From contig NZ_CAMZOF010000001.1 in the NCBI RefSeq assembly GCF_947331435.1, forward strand, positions 1,054,001 to 1,118,000: a stretch of 64,000 nucleotides of DNA, read 5' to 3'. This DNA is from Pelagibius sp. Alg239-R121. Lineage in GTDB: Bacteria; Pseudomonadota; Alphaproteobacteria; Kiloniellales; Kiloniellaceae. Shown here in pieces: positions 1-8,842 of this stretch. How positions within the stretch are numbered: the stretch's first letter is position 1; every line of letters begins with the position of its first letter. Below the pieces are notes generated by a model. The model had not been told where the DNA came from. It searched no databases and saw only the letters and a list, made by a program, of their open reading frames with translations. The position numbers and the translations under genes were made by a program.

Positions 1-1
1 C

Positions 2-670
2 CCCGATGATCCTGAGTTTCAGGACGCCGTAAACCTGTGGGCGGAAGAGGAAATCCAGCATGGCGCCGCTCTGGCGCGTTGGGCGGAGCTCGCTGACCCG
101 AGTTTCGACTTTAAAAGCAGCTTTAAGCGCTTCACAGACGGCTATAGCCTACCTTTGGATGCTTCGACCTCCGTACGTGGAACCCGCTCTGGCGAGCTGG
201 TTGCGCGCTGTATCGTGGAGGTCGGCACGTCGTCCTATTACACGGCATTGGGCGATGCCTCTGAGGAACCGGTCCTAACCAAGATCTGCCGCCTGATCGC
301 AGCCGATGAGCTGCGGCATTACAAACTCTTCTATACTCATCTGAAGCGCTATCTGGAATCCGAAAAAATCGGCAAGGTGAAGCGAGCGCTCATTGCTCTT
401 GGCCGTATCACTGAAACCGAAGACGATGAACTCGCCTATGCATATTTTGCGGCGAACGGCGAGGGTGAGGTCTATAACCGCAAGCGTTGGTCAAAGGCGT
501 ATATCCAGCGTGCCGCCGGTTACTATCGGCCGAAACACCTGAATCTCGGTGTTGCAATGACTTTCAAGGCGGCCGGCCTGAACCCGCAGGGCCGTTTGGC
601 CAGTTGGGCGTGCCGTGCCGGCTATTGGGCCGTACAGCGGAAGGCAAAAGGCTTAAAAGAAGCCGCGTGA
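2..670 (+). CDS. Ferritin-like diiron protein (5' end outside window)
   Basis: The frame is open from base 2, so the gene begins before the window; about 222 residues are visible. Two helical ExxH-type motifs can be seen, EEIQH near the start of the visible part and ADELRHYK about 75 residues later. These are the usual iron ligands of a four-helix ferritin-like or rubrerythrin-type fold. The C-terminal third is basic and carries no motif I recognise. There is no visible transmembrane segment. It runs convergently towards rppH, ending 19 bases before the rppH stop. The substrate is unknown; it could be a ferritin-like oxidase or an acyl-ACP desaturase relative. The fold call is fairly safe, the function is not. 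Confidence 0.6.
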   Translation, partial: PDDPEFQDAVNLWAEEEIQHGAALARWAELADPSFDFKSSFKRFTDGYSLPLDASTSVRGTRSGELVARCIVEVGTSSYYTALGDASEEPVLTKICRLIAADELRHYKLFYTHLKRYLESEKIGKVKRALIALGRITETEDDELAYAYFAANGEGEVYNRKRWSKAYIQRAAGYYRPKHLNLGVAMTFKAAGLNPQGRLASWACRAGYWAVQRKAKGLKEAA

Positions 671-689
671 GATTTTCGAAGCTGTCGGA

Positions 690-1196
690 TTATGCAGCCA
701 GATGTCTGAACTCTTCGATAATCTTACGATAGAGGTCACGTTTGAACGGTACAGCAAATTCCGCGACTTCACCAATGCCGACCCATTTCCAGGCCGAGAA
801 TTCAGGATGCTCGGTTTCGATGTTTATGGTCTCATCGCCGCCACGCAGACGTAATGCAAACCACTTCTGGGTTTGCCCTCTATAACGCCCTTTCCAGAGC
901 CTGCCGACAAGTTCCCGTGGCAGGTCGTAGCTATGCCAGTCTGCACTTTCCGCCAGGATCTCAGCGTCGGCAGTACCAATCTCTTCTTCAAGTTCCCGGA
1001 GCGCGGCGTCTCTGGGAGCCTCACCTTTGTCGATACCGCCCTGAGGCATCTGCCAGGCCTCGCTACGCATATCATTACGCTGGGCTACGAAAACCTCGCC
1101 TTTGGTGTTTAGAACGAGGAGGCCCACGCATGGCCGATAGGGCAGCTTATTGATCGCGGTTTCACTCAGGACTGCTGTCGTCTTATTTTTCGACAT
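690..1196 (-). CDS. rppH: RNA pyrophosphohydrolase RppH
   Basis: This 168-residue Nudix hydrolase should remove pyrophosphate from the 5' end of triphosphorylated mRNA, which opens the transcript to RNase E decay. The Nudix box lies at residues 53-75 (GGIDKGEAPRDA followed by RELEEEIGT) with all consensus glycine, glutamate and arginine positions present. The N-terminal LPYRPCVGLLVLN and the segment WKGRYRGQTQKWFALRL are typical of the RppH/IalA subgroup rather than of other Nudix enzymes. It is the last gene of the minus-strand block and follows the polysaccharide deacetylase gene by 30 bases, an arrangement common in alphaproteobacteria. Confidence 0.93.
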   Translation of the reverse strand: MSKNKTTAVLSETAINKLPYRPCVGLLVLNTKGEVFVAQRNDMRSEAWQMPQGGIDKGEAPRDAALRELEEEIGTADAEILAESADWHSYDLPRELVGRLWKGRYRGQTQKWFALRLRGGDETINIETEHPEFSAWKWVGIGEVAEFAVPFKRDLYRKIIEEFRHLAA

Positions 1197-1226
1197 TTGA
1201 TTCTTACTCTAGAGTGTCGATGACCG

Positions 1227-2813
1227 TCAGTGGTCAGTCTTTTTGGGATCTTGCCCAGGTGTTTTGGCCTTCGGGACAGATTTCTTTTCGGGTGTCTTCT
1301 GCGCAAGGCGCTGCTGTTTGGCGGATTCCTCAGCCAGTATCGTAATTGGTACCAGCACGATACCTCGCTTTTCGACCTCCGCACTCCATTCTGCAAGACG
1401 TTCGACGGTTACGGGGAACGGCCGCCCCATAGCCACTGCGCTGCCAAACTGCAGGGCAATCCGCTCGACCTGTGCCAGACGGGCGTCGATCGCATCGCGG
1501 CTTGCGAGCGGCACATCGACGTAGCGGTGACTGCTGACCGCAGGAACGCCCAGCTCGTCGGCCAGGCCAGGGCCCAGGCTATCCTCATGCTCAGCGTTGT
1601 CCAGATAGATCAGTCCACGATCCTGGAGTGCCTCCATCAGTGGTCGCATCTGGCGAGGTGAACCCACAAAACGGGAACCCATCCAGACCGCAACGCCGAC
1701 ATAACCTGTGCTGCGATTGAGAGACCAGTCGAGGCGGTTCAGATTTTCCTTTGGTTCCAGAGCGGTCAAAAGTGCCTTGGGACCCGGGTCGCGTTGCGGA
1801 AAGTCGACCGGCTCCAACGGCAGGTCCAACATAACCTCGTGGCCGTTGGACCGGGCCAGCGCACTCAGGTATTCCAGGGATCGCGGTTTAGCATAAGGAC
1901 TAAAGGAAAGGGTGATGGCCGGCGGTAGCTTTTTGATGATTTCTTCCGCTGCGGTTCGGGCGTGGCCCAACTCCGAGAGAATAAAGGCGATCCGTGGTTT
2001 TGGGTTGCCTTTGCTATCCTTCAACCAGCGTCGGTCGACGTTTTGGCGATGGCGCTGCCAGAGCGGCAGGCTGTTGTGGTCAGGGGCCACGACCCTAGGC
2101 AAGGCGGCTTCCTGGACGGTTTCTGGTTCGCCAGAGGCTTGAGAAGCCAGCGTCGGCGCAGGTTCTTCGGTCGTTGCGGCTTCATGAGACTCATCAGTTC
2201 CCTCGTGACCGCTGGGCGTGTCGACCGATTCAACCTCTCCACTGCCATGCGTTTCGTCTGGCACAGTGGTGTTTTCGGGGGCGTGCGCTGCAGCGTCATC
2301 TTCACCGTGAGAAGCGCTGGACTCAGAGGATTCTGCCTCGTGGCCCTCGCTGTCACGGGCCGACGCTTCGGTGGCCGTTTCTACTCCGGCGGCCTGTTTC
2401 GCCGGTGTACCATGACTCTCTTCTTCGTTGCTGGCGTGTTCGACCGGTTCCGCCGAAGTGTTGTTCGAATTACCGTCTTCGAGAGATTCGGCAACATGCC
2501 CGTCGTCTTCGCCGTGTTGGCCGTTTCCGCCGTGTTCACCGTCCCCGCCGTGTTCACCGTCCCCACTGGCTTCTTCGGTTGTTGCAGCTTCTCTGTCATT
2601 CTTCCGGGCAGCGTCATCTTCTCCCTGATTCTTGGATTCAGACACGTGGGATTGTTCGCTGGATTGTCCGGGAGTTTCCTTGGCTGCGACCTGCTCCGTT
2701 GGGGGGTCGGATAGGTACACGTATGCGATCCCGCCGGCGATAACGCCGATGAGGCTCAACCAAGCAACGACCAGTGCTAATCGGTTGCGAGACAGAGTCT
2801 TACGTCCTTTCAA
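1227..2813 (-). CDS. Divergent polysaccharide deacetylase with long acidic linker
   Basis: The 528-residue protein has an N-terminal membrane anchor (about residues 9-31), then some 200 residues of low-complexity sequence rich in Glu, Ser, His and Gly, then a C-terminal divergent polysaccharide deacetylase domain (about 265-500; PKPRIAFILSELG, SLPLEP-type strands, IYLDN, DARLAQVE). The domain is the YibQ-like family and is probably periplasmic. Family members usually sit between ctpA/envC and rppH, as here, suggesting an envelope role, but the reaction is not established. The linker contains a short imperfect repeat of GEHGGD-type units near residues 86-103. The start is a TTG at 2811-2813; an in-frame stop lies upstream and no ATG is available, so the N-terminus is uncertain. 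Confidence 0.85.
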   Translation of the reverse strand: MKGRKTLSRNRLALVVAWLSLIGVIAGGIAYVYLSDPPTEQVAAKETPGQSSEQSHVSESKNQGEDDAARKNDREAATTEEASGDGEHGGDGEHGGNGQHGEDDGHVAESLEDGNSNNTSAEPVEHASNEEESHGTPAKQAAGVETATEASARDSEGHEAESSESSASHGEDDAAAHAPENTTVPDETHGSGEVESVDTPSGHEGTDESHEAATTEEPAPTLASQASGEPETVQEAALPRVVAPDHNSLPLWQRHRQNVDRRWLKDSKGNPKPRIAFILSELGHARTAAEEIIKKLPPAITLSFSPYAKPRSLEYLSALARSNGHEVMLDLPLEPVDFPQRDPGPKALLTALEPKENLNRLDWSLNRSTGYVGVAVWMGSRFVGSPRQMRPLMEALQDRGLIYLDNAEHEDSLGPGLADELGVPAVSSHRYVDVPLASRDAIDARLAQVERIALQFGSAVAMGRPFPVTVERLAEWSAEVEKRGIVLVPITILAEESAKQQRLAQKTPEKKSVPKAKTPGQDPKKTDH

Positions 2814-3189
2814 GGCTCTCGTTTGCAGACCGTTGGCTTGCAGATTGCCTGAACATCCTTGAGCCTGCAGTCTGCGAAGTGTCTAAAATGCAAACTATAT
2901 GGCAAAACAGTTACTTAATTCTGCTTCTTCGCGCAGGTTTGCAAAAAAATTGGAACAATGCAGGAATCTGGCTTCAGGTGATTTAAGAAATTAATTTAAA
3001 ATCAATTTCTTACGCCAGTTTTCGGACTGACCTTGAGTCGGAAACCGGTCAAACTGAAAAAGCTAAACCACCCGGCAATCACTGATCTCTGCGATTGCCG
3101 GGTGATCGGAAGCTGTGCAACCTGTTGGTTGCTTTGTCAGACAGTTCTCCGGAGACTGAGTCCTTGAAGTAACGGCCTCCGGATTAGAC
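2814..3189. other. Intergenic region with ctpA terminator and deacetylase upstream region
   Basis: These 376 bases hold no convincing gene. The low-coordinate part is AT-rich and should carry the promoter of the deacetylase gene. It contains an inverted repeat AAGAAATT (2985-2992) / AATTTCTT (3004-3011). The high-coordinate part holds the strong ctpA terminator described separately. I cannot fix a promoter. Confidence 0.6.
3056..3104 (-). terminator. Rho-independent terminator after ctpA
   Basis: A perfect 12-bp stem (CACCCGGCAATC at 3069-3080 with GATTGCCGGGTG at 3093-3104, 12-base loop) is followed, in the minus-strand direction, by GTTTAGCTTTTTC. It lies 85 bases past the ctpA stop codon and would end the gpmI-envC-ctpA transcript before the deacetylase gene. 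Confidence 0.85.
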
Positions 3190-4491
3190 TTAGTTTGTCG
3201 CACGCTCACTGAAAAGCGACAGACCGCGTAGCAGATCGATGGCCCGGGCGAGTTGATAGTCCGCAGGAGCTTCTTCCGTGTTAGCGTTCGCTTCGCCGTC
3301 GGCAGCTGGTTGGCTGTCTTCGCCGCCACCGGTCGTACCCGGATTTGCCAATGCCCCACGGAGATCAGCTTCGCTCCGCTGTGGGCCTGAAGTAAGCGCT
3401 TCGATGCGGGCCTGTTCAACCTCGATGTCGGGGACGATGCCTTTGGCCTGTATCGAACCACCAGACGGTGTGAAGTAACGTGCCGTGGTCAGTCGCATTG
3501 CGCCATGCCCCGCGAGCGGGATGATGGTCTGGACCGAGCCTTTTCCGAAGGACTTCGTGCCCAAGATAATTGCCCGGCGATGATCCTGCAGAGCACCGGC
3601 CACGATTTCGGACGCCGAGGCAGACCCACCATTGATGAGTACGACAATGGGCAGACCGTCTACCAGATCACCCGCGCGGGCGTTGTAGCGCTGAGTGTCT
3701 TCTGATTCGCGGCCACGGGTTGAAACGATTTCGCCCTGCTCCAGAAAAGCGTCGGAGATGGAAATGGCCTCCGTCAACAGGCCGCCAGGATTGTTGCGCA
3801 GATCAAGCACCAGCCCGGACAGATTGCTGCCGAGTTCCTTCTTGATGTCTGTGATTGCGGCTTCGACACCTGGAGTGCTCTGCTCATTGAAGGAGGTTAC
3901 GCGCACGTAGCCGATATTTCCTTCCACCCGGCTGCGGACTGAGCGAACCTTGATGACATCACGGGTAATGACCAGATCGAAGGGATCAACGCCTTCACGG
4001 CGAATGGTAACCTTCAAGTCTGTATTGACCAGGCCACGCATACGCTCGACCGCTTCGGCCAGGGTCAGACCGAGGACGGCCTCGCCATCCAGATGGGTAA
4101 TGAAGTCACCTGCCTGAACACCCGCCCGGAAGGCCGGTGTATCGTCGATCGGTGAAACGACTTTTACGAAGCCATTCTCCATTGTCACTTCGATCCCAAG
4201 ACCGCCAAATTCGCCGCGGGTCTGAACTCTCATGTCCTTGAAGGACTTTTCGTTCAGGTAGCTCGAGTGTGGATCCAGTGAGGAGAGCATGCCCTGGATC
4301 GCGGACTCGATTAGCTCCTCATCCGTGGCCTGCTCGACATAGTCGGATCTGACTCTTTCAAAGACATCGCCGAAGAGCTTGAGCTGCCTGTAGGTTTCGG
4401 AGTGTTGTTCGTTGTCCTGCGCGACTGCACTGCCGAGCGGGAATAAAAGTACCACTGCAGCCAGAGCGGCCGCCTTCTGCAATTTTAGCAT
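3190..4491 (-). CDS. ctpA: Carboxy-terminal processing protease, S41 family
   Basis: This 433-residue periplasmic serine protease has a signal peptide (about 1-24), a PDZ domain (about 95-170, with GGLGIEV and FRAGVQAGD) and an S41 catalytic domain. The nucleophile region GGSASASEIVAG is at 288-299 and the general-base lysine is in GTKSFGKGSVQ (Lys317). CtpA-type proteases trim the C-terminus of envelope proteins and peptidoglycan hydrolases. The final 80 residues are a low-complexity tail followed by a short conserved end, typical for alphaproteobacterial CtpA. The start codon sits directly against the stop of the EnvC-like gene (one-base overlap), so the two are co-transcribed and probably translationally coupled. 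Confidence 0.93.
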   Translation of the reverse strand: MLKLQKAAALAAVVLLFPLGSAVAQDNEQHSETYRQLKLFGDVFERVRSDYVEQATDEELIESAIQGMLSSLDPHSSYLNEKSFKDMRVQTRGEFGGLGIEVTMENGFVKVVSPIDDTPAFRAGVQAGDFITHLDGEAVLGLTLAEAVERMRGLVNTDLKVTIRREGVDPFDLVITRDVIKVRSVRSRVEGNIGYVRVTSFNEQSTPGVEAAITDIKKELGSNLSGLVLDLRNNPGGLLTEAISISDAFLEQGEIVSTRGRESEDTQRYNARAGDLVDGLPIVVLINGGSASASEIVAGALQDHRRAIILGTKSFGKGSVQTIIPLAGHGAMRLTTARYFTPSGGSIQAKGIVPDIEVEQARIEALTSGPQRSEADLRGALANPGTTGGGEDSQPAADGEANANTEEAPADYQLARAIDLLRGLSLFSERATN

Positions 4492-5951
4492 TAACCTCGT
4501 ACCTTATCGCCAGTTGCCGCCAACCAAGGCAGCGGATTGATCGCCTGTCCGTTTCTTCGGAGTTCCAAGTAGAGTTCTGGTTTGTGAACCCCGTCGCCGG
4601 TCATTACGCCGATCGGCTCTCCCGCTAGTATCCATTGGCCGACAACCGCGTCTACGCGTTCAACACCGGCCAGTAGTGTATGATATCGTTTGCCGTGCTC
4701 TATGATCAAGATGAGGCCGTAACCTCGAAACTCGCCAGCATAGACCACTTTACCATCAAACGGAGCGATCACCTGAGCGCCCTCGCGCGTTGCAATGGTT
4801 ATACCTTTCGAGGCTGGCCTGCCGCTTTTGCCCTGTTGGCCATAGCGCTTCAGTAGCCGCCCGTGAGCCGGCATCAAAAGTTCGTTACGGGCCGCAACCG
4901 GGAAGGTTCTGATGTTTGCTGGCCGTTCAAGGGCTGTGGCATCCGGCTGCTGTGTCCCGGCAGAAGCAACCTGTTGTCCGCTAGCTGCAGATGCGGTGTC
5001 GGTTGATTCTACGGTCGTGGGAGGCGTGCCGGGCGCAAGCAACCGACTTTGTAATTCGGCCTGGTCGTTGCTTTGCGTAAGGGCGGCCAAGCGCTGTTGT
5101 TCTTCAGTGACTTTGCGCTGACGTTCACGCTCAAGCTGTTGCTTTTGCTCTAATTGAAGAGCCAGCCTGCGCTCCTGTTCCCGCTGTGCAGCTTCATGTG
5201 CGATGCGTTCCCGTTCGGCCGCCTCGCGTTCAATCTTTTGGATGAGGTCTCTGAGATCCTGAGCGTCGCGTGCCAATCGCGCCATCCGGCGCCCCGAATT
5301 CGTCTGTTGTTCCGCCGTCCGGGACTGTAGGCGGCGCTTTTTGTTGATCAAGGCGGTCAGCGTTTTCCGCTCTTCGCTGAGCTGCTTGCCGGCGGCGTTG
5401 ACATCCACGCGCTCTCGTTCAATTCGGACCCGAAGGTGATCAAGTTCGTCGAGATCCTGCTTTAACCGATCAGCCTTAAACTCCAATGCCGGCACCGCGA
5501 CTTTCAACAGTGTTGCCGACCGGACTGCGTCGAGGGGCGAACCAGGAGCGGCGACCAAAGCCTCTGGCGGCAAGAGGGCGATCCTTTGCAGCGCGCCCAG
5601 AGTTCTGCCAAGCTGTCGCCGCTGACGCTTCAATGCTGCAGATTTGGCACGCTCCTCGTCTTCGAGGCTGACGATTGTCTCTTCAATGTCGGAAAGCTCA
5701 GATTCGAGATCCAGAGTCTTGCGTGCGACGTTGATCATACGGCCTTTCAACAGCCGCAGTTCGAGCTTTACCTCTTCGGATTTCCGGGCCAGGTTTTCGG
5801 AATTAGCCTTGCTGCGCTCGAGGTCGCGTTCGATGTTCTCCAAGTCTGACGATTGTGCGATAACCAAAGGTGTTGCTGCGACAAGAACAGCAACACCTGC
5901 AACGATCGCAAAGATCGCCGTCGTTCGCTTGGTCGCGAACGATCCAGCCAT
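4491..5951 (-). CDS. EnvC-like murein hydrolase activator (degenerate M23)
   Basis: The 486-residue protein has an N-terminal export signal or anchor (about 8-32), long coiled coils (about 33-300, rich in Glu, Arg, Lys and Gln) and a C-terminal LytM/M23 domain (about 375-480). The metal-binding residues of active M23 endopeptidases are missing: the usual HxxxD region reads GITIATREG and the usual HLHFE reads PELYLELR. That is the pattern of EnvC, which does not cut peptidoglycan but activates cell-division amidases. Position between gpmI and ctpA, with one-base overlaps at both ends, fits the alphaproteobacterial division-envelope cluster. Confidence 0.88.
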   Translation of the reverse strand: MAGSFATKRTTAIFAIVAGVAVLVAATPLVIAQSSDLENIERDLERSKANSENLARKSEEVKLELRLLKGRMINVARKTLDLESELSDIEETIVSLEDEERAKSAALKRQRRQLGRTLGALQRIALLPPEALVAAPGSPLDAVRSATLLKVAVPALEFKADRLKQDLDELDHLRVRIERERVDVNAAGKQLSEERKTLTALINKKRRLQSRTAEQQTNSGRRMARLARDAQDLRDLIQKIEREAAERERIAHEAAQREQERRLALQLEQKQQLERERQRKVTEEQQRLAALTQSNDQAELQSRLLAPGTPPTTVESTDTASAASGQQVASAGTQQPDATALERPANIRTFPVAARNELLMPAHGRLLKRYGQQGKSGRPASKGITIATREGAQVIAPFDGKVVYAGEFRGYGLILIIEHGKRYHTLLAGVERVDAVVGQWILAGEPIGVMTGDGVHKPELYLELRRNGQAINPLPWLAATGDKVRG

Positions 5952-7525
5952 TACTCGGCGGCCGCGTCCGAAGCCGCCTCCGCTGAAGCAATCAGCGAGT
6001 GGCCGGTCATTTCGGATGGAAGCTGAAGCTTCATCAGTGTGAGGATGCTTGGTGCGAGATCCGCTAAACGGCCGTCGCGGAGTGCGGTGATCTCTGCGGG
6101 CGGGTTGACCAGAATCAATGGTACCTTGTTCATAGTGTGGGCGGTATGAGGTTGCCCTGTGGCAGGGTCAGACATCTGCTCGGCGTTACCGTGGTCGGCG
6201 GTGACCAGCATCGTGCCGCCGACCCGTTCGATGCTTTGTTCCAGCCGTCCGATACAGGCATCGATAGTTTCGACGGCTTTCACCGCAGCTTCAAGATCGC
6301 CGGTGTGTCCGACCATGTCGCCATTGGCGTAATTGCAGACGATAAGGCTAAATTCACCTGAATCGATCGCCGCGCACAACTTGTCTGTCACCTCGGGTGC
6401 TGACATCTCCGGTTGCAGATCGTAGGTCGCAACGTCCGGAGATGGCACGAGGACGCGTTCTTCACCTTCGAAGATCTCTTCACGTCCGCCGTTGAAAAAG
6501 AAGGTCACGTGCGCGTACTTCTCGGTTTCGGCGATACGGAGCTGCTTCAATCCGGCGGCCGATACGACTTCGCCGAGCGTCGCGGTTAGATCGGCTGGCG
6601 GGAAGATCGTAGTCATGAAGGCGTTGAGCTGGCTGGCGTACTCGACCATACCCGCAGCTGCGGAGAAGGAAGTTGTCCGCTTACGGGCGAAGCCGTCAAA
6701 TCCCGTATCCAAGAGCGCGGACAGAATTTCGCGCGCCCGGTCGGCGCGGAAATTAGCCATCAGCAGGCCATCACCGTCGGTCATGCCGCTATAGTCGCCG
6801 ATGACTGTCGGCAACACGAACTCGTCGTTTTCGTCGCGTGCGTAGCCTAACTCCACGGCTTTCAGAGCATCGTCCGCGCGTTTGCTGTCGCTATCCTGGG
6901 TACCCTCGACCATGGCATGATAGGCTTTGGTGACGCGGTTCCAGCGTTTGTCCCGGTCCATGGCGTAGTAGCGGCCGGAGACACTGCCAATAACCGCATG
7001 CGGCGCGTTCTGCAGGAAATTCTCGAGAAAGCCAAGGGCCGAGCGCGGGGGCGTATCTCGGCCATCCAGGAACGCATGGACGATTACCTCGACACCCAGA
7101 CCGTGGAGGGTTTCAACCAACTCGGCGATGTGCTTTTGATGGGAGTGAACGCCACCGGGTGACAGCAGTCCCATGACATGGGCTTTACCGCCCGTGGCTT
7201 TTAGCGCATCAGCGAATTCAATCAGGCGAGGGGAGCGGGCAAAGGATCCGTCTGCAATCGCACTGTCGATTCTTGGCAGGTCCTGCAGGACCACACGCCC
7301 AGCGCCAAGATTCATGTGACCGACTTCCGAATTACCCATCTGGCCGACTGGCAGGCCGACTTCCAATTCAGAAGCATCGACCAGGGCATTGGGACAGGAA
7401 CTCGTCAAGCGGTCTAGAACCGGTGTCTTGCCGATGCAAATTGCGTTGTGTTCGCAAATCTCTCTGTGTCCCCAGCCGTCAAGGATGCAAAGGACGACGG
7501 GGCGAGGCGGATTCAGGCTGTTCAT
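5951..7525 (-). CDS. gpmI: 2,3-bisphosphoglycerate-independent phosphoglycerate mutase
   Basis: This 524-residue alkaline-phosphatase-superfamily enzyme interconverts 3- and 2-phosphoglycerate in glycolysis using two manganese ions. The phospho-serine motif is at residues 65-77 (NSEVGHMNLGAGR, Ser66). The N-terminal VLCILDGWG supplies a metal-binding Asp, and the C-terminal VTADHGNAEQM and TAHTMNKVPLI supply the remaining ligands. Length matches the family. It starts the run of overlapping genes gpmI-envC-ctpA. Confidence 0.96.
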   Translation of the reverse strand: MNSLNPPRPVVLCILDGWGHREICEHNAICIGKTPVLDRLTSSCPNALVDASELEVGLPVGQMGNSEVGHMNLGAGRVVLQDLPRIDSAIADGSFARSPRLIEFADALKATGGKAHVMGLLSPGGVHSHQKHIAELVETLHGLGVEVIVHAFLDGRDTPPRSALGFLENFLQNAPHAVIGSVSGRYYAMDRDKRWNRVTKAYHAMVEGTQDSDSKRADDALKAVELGYARDENDEFVLPTVIGDYSGMTDGDGLLMANFRADRAREILSALLDTGFDGFARKRTTSFSAAAGMVEYASQLNAFMTTIFPPADLTATLGEVVSAAGLKQLRIAETEKYAHVTFFFNGGREEIFEGEERVLVPSPDVATYDLQPEMSAPEVTDKLCAAIDSGEFSLIVCNYANGDMVGHTGDLEAAVKAVETIDACIGRLEQSIERVGGTMLVTADHGNAEQMSDPATGQPHTAHTMNKVPLILVNPPAEITALRDGRLADLAPSILTLMKLQLPSEMTGHSLIASAEAASDAAAE

Positions 7526-7706
7526 GCGGGAGTTATAGGCTCATTTTCGTTGGATCTACAGTGTTTTTGCCCGAGTAAATTATGTGGTTTCCGCTGTCAT
7601 GAACAACATCATTGCGGCTTTCACCAAACTAGTATGACTCGTTGGCTTTGCAATATGGTTAATAAATCTTGCTTCGGTGAATTTTCTTCGCGAAGAAAGG
7701 CCAAGT
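7526..7706. other. Intergenic region between rlmH and gpmI with a palindrome
   Basis: This AT-rich stretch of 181 bases should hold the gpmI promoter on the minus strand. A perfect 16-base palindrome, TTTCTTCG followed by CGAAGAAA (7683-7698), lies 8 bases beyond the rlmH stop. It could be a weak terminator for rlmH or an operator; there is no long T-run to decide. Confidence 0.4.
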
Positions 7707-8165
7707 TTATTCCCGATGATAGGGGTGTCCGGCGAGGATGGACTGTGCCCGGTAAAGCTGTTCGGCCAGTAAGGCTCTGACCATCATATGTGGCCAGGTC
7801 ATACGGCCAAATGAGATACTGCGTGTTGCTGTGTCGCGCAGACTTTCATGCAAACCATCCGCCCCGCCAATCACAAAGGCCAGGTCCTGTACACCGTTAT
7901 CGCGCCAATGACCGATCATTTGAGCAAACTCCTGGCTTGATAGGTTCTTACCGCGTTCATCAAGAGTAACGAGGGTCGCTCCTTTCGGAAGGGCGTCGCG
8001 CAACAGGTTCGACTCCCGAAGTTTCAGCGCTGTGGCGGGTAAAGGTTTGCGTTCCTCCACCTCGCGTAACGTGAACGACCAGCTCAAACGTTTTACGTAA
8101 TGCTGATAGAGGTCGCGCGTCGGTCCGGACTTATCTCTGCCCACCGCAGCCAAAGTTATGCGCAT
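7707..8165 (-). CDS. rlmH: 23S rRNA pseudouridine-1915 N3-methyltransferase RlmH
   Basis: The 152-residue SPOUT methyltransferase modifies pseudouridine 1915 in helix 69 of 23S rRNA using SAM. The full family length is present, with the LDERGKNLSSQEFA segment, the glycine-rich SAM-binding loop FVIGGADGL, and the conserved C-terminus LLAEQLYRAQSILAGHPYHRE. It lies between rsfS and gpmI, the usual neighbourhood in alphaproteobacteria. Confidence 0.95.
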   Translation of the reverse strand: MRITLAAVGRDKSGPTRDLYQHYVKRLSWSFTLREVEERKPLPATALKLRESNLLRDALPKGATLVTLDERGKNLSSQEFAQMIGHWRDNGVQDLAFVIGGADGLHESLRDTATRSISFGRMTWPHMMVRALLAEQLYRAQSILAGHPYHRE

Positions 8166-8374
8166 TGCTTTGCTCGTGCCAGTAATATCGCTGAAAGCGT
8201 TTGCTGGGGTGTGCCTCAGGGAAGGAGGCTTGGCGAAGATTACACACCTGTGCCGGTATCATTCCCATCGCGATTAAGGTTGTACCCAGATCATACTTAA
8301 CGCTCTTCGCTCGCGTTAGCGTGCGAATGATGCAGGCTTTTCCGGCCGCGGCGCGCTATCTGCGCCGTAGCGTC
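8166..8374. other. Intergenic region rsfS-rlmH
   Basis: These 209 bases separate the rsfS stop from the rlmH start. An inverted repeat TAACGC (8298-8303) / GCGTTA (8313-8318) is present without a T-run. I see no gene and no clear promoter. Confidence 0.35.
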
Positions 8375-8842
8375 TTAGGCCGTGCCAGCGCTCGCGACCG
8401 TTTCCGGCAGATCGACACCCCACATCTTCTCAAGATTGTAGAAGGCGCGTACTTCCGGACGGAAGAGGTGAACAATCACGTCACCACCGTCGATCAGAAC
8501 CCAGTCACAACGTTCAGCACCTTCTACCTTGGTGCCAGTCACACCGGCCGACTTCAGCGCCCGGCTCAAATGATCCGCCATGGCGCTCACCTGTCTTTGT
8601 GAACGACCGCTGGCGATGACCATGTAGTCGGCGATGCTGGATTTGTCGGCTAGCTCGATAACGACAAGATCTTCCGCTTTGTCGTCTTCGAGGGATGACT
8701 GGACCACTTGGAGCAGATGCTTGCTGGACGCCAAAGCGTCCTGCTTACCGGCCTTGGAGGCCTTGGTTTCTCTTAGTATGGTCTTATGTCTCCGTTTCTC
8801 AGTCCTTGCCTTCGTCCGAAGCGCATATCGCGCTGCGAACAC
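8375..8842 (-). CDS. rsfS: Ribosome silencing factor RsfS
   Basis: RsfS binds ribosomal protein L14 and blocks joining of the subunits in stationary phase. The family core is clear: LLQVVQSSLEDDKAEDLVVIEL, SSIADYMVIASGRS, VEGAERCDWVLIDGGDVIVHLF and FYNLEKMWG. With the GTG at 8842 the protein is 155 residues, and the first 35-40 are basic and not conserved, overlapping nadD by 44 bases. A TTG about 37 codons in, just before the conserved core, is an alternative start giving the usual length of about 115-120. The family call is safe, the start is not. Confidence 0.92.
   Translation of the reverse strand: MFAARYALRTKARTEKRRHKTILRETKASKAGKQDALASSKHLLQVVQSSLEDDKAEDLVVIELADKSSIADYMVIASGRSQRQVSAMADHLSRALKSAGVTGTKVEGAERCDWVLIDGGDVIVHLFRPEVRAFYNLEKMWGVDLPETVASAGTA

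Noticed and set aside
2515-2580. Short tandem DNA repeats that might be a CRISPR or minisatellite
   Set aside because: The repeats are in frame and encode the GEHGG-type linker; unit length and lack of spacers exclude CRISPR.
1962-2714. Long open frame on the plus strand opposite the deacetylase linker
   Set aside because: It mirrors the low-complexity linker of the minus-strand gene, has no family motif and is rich in Arg/Phe/Val as expected for an antisense shadow.
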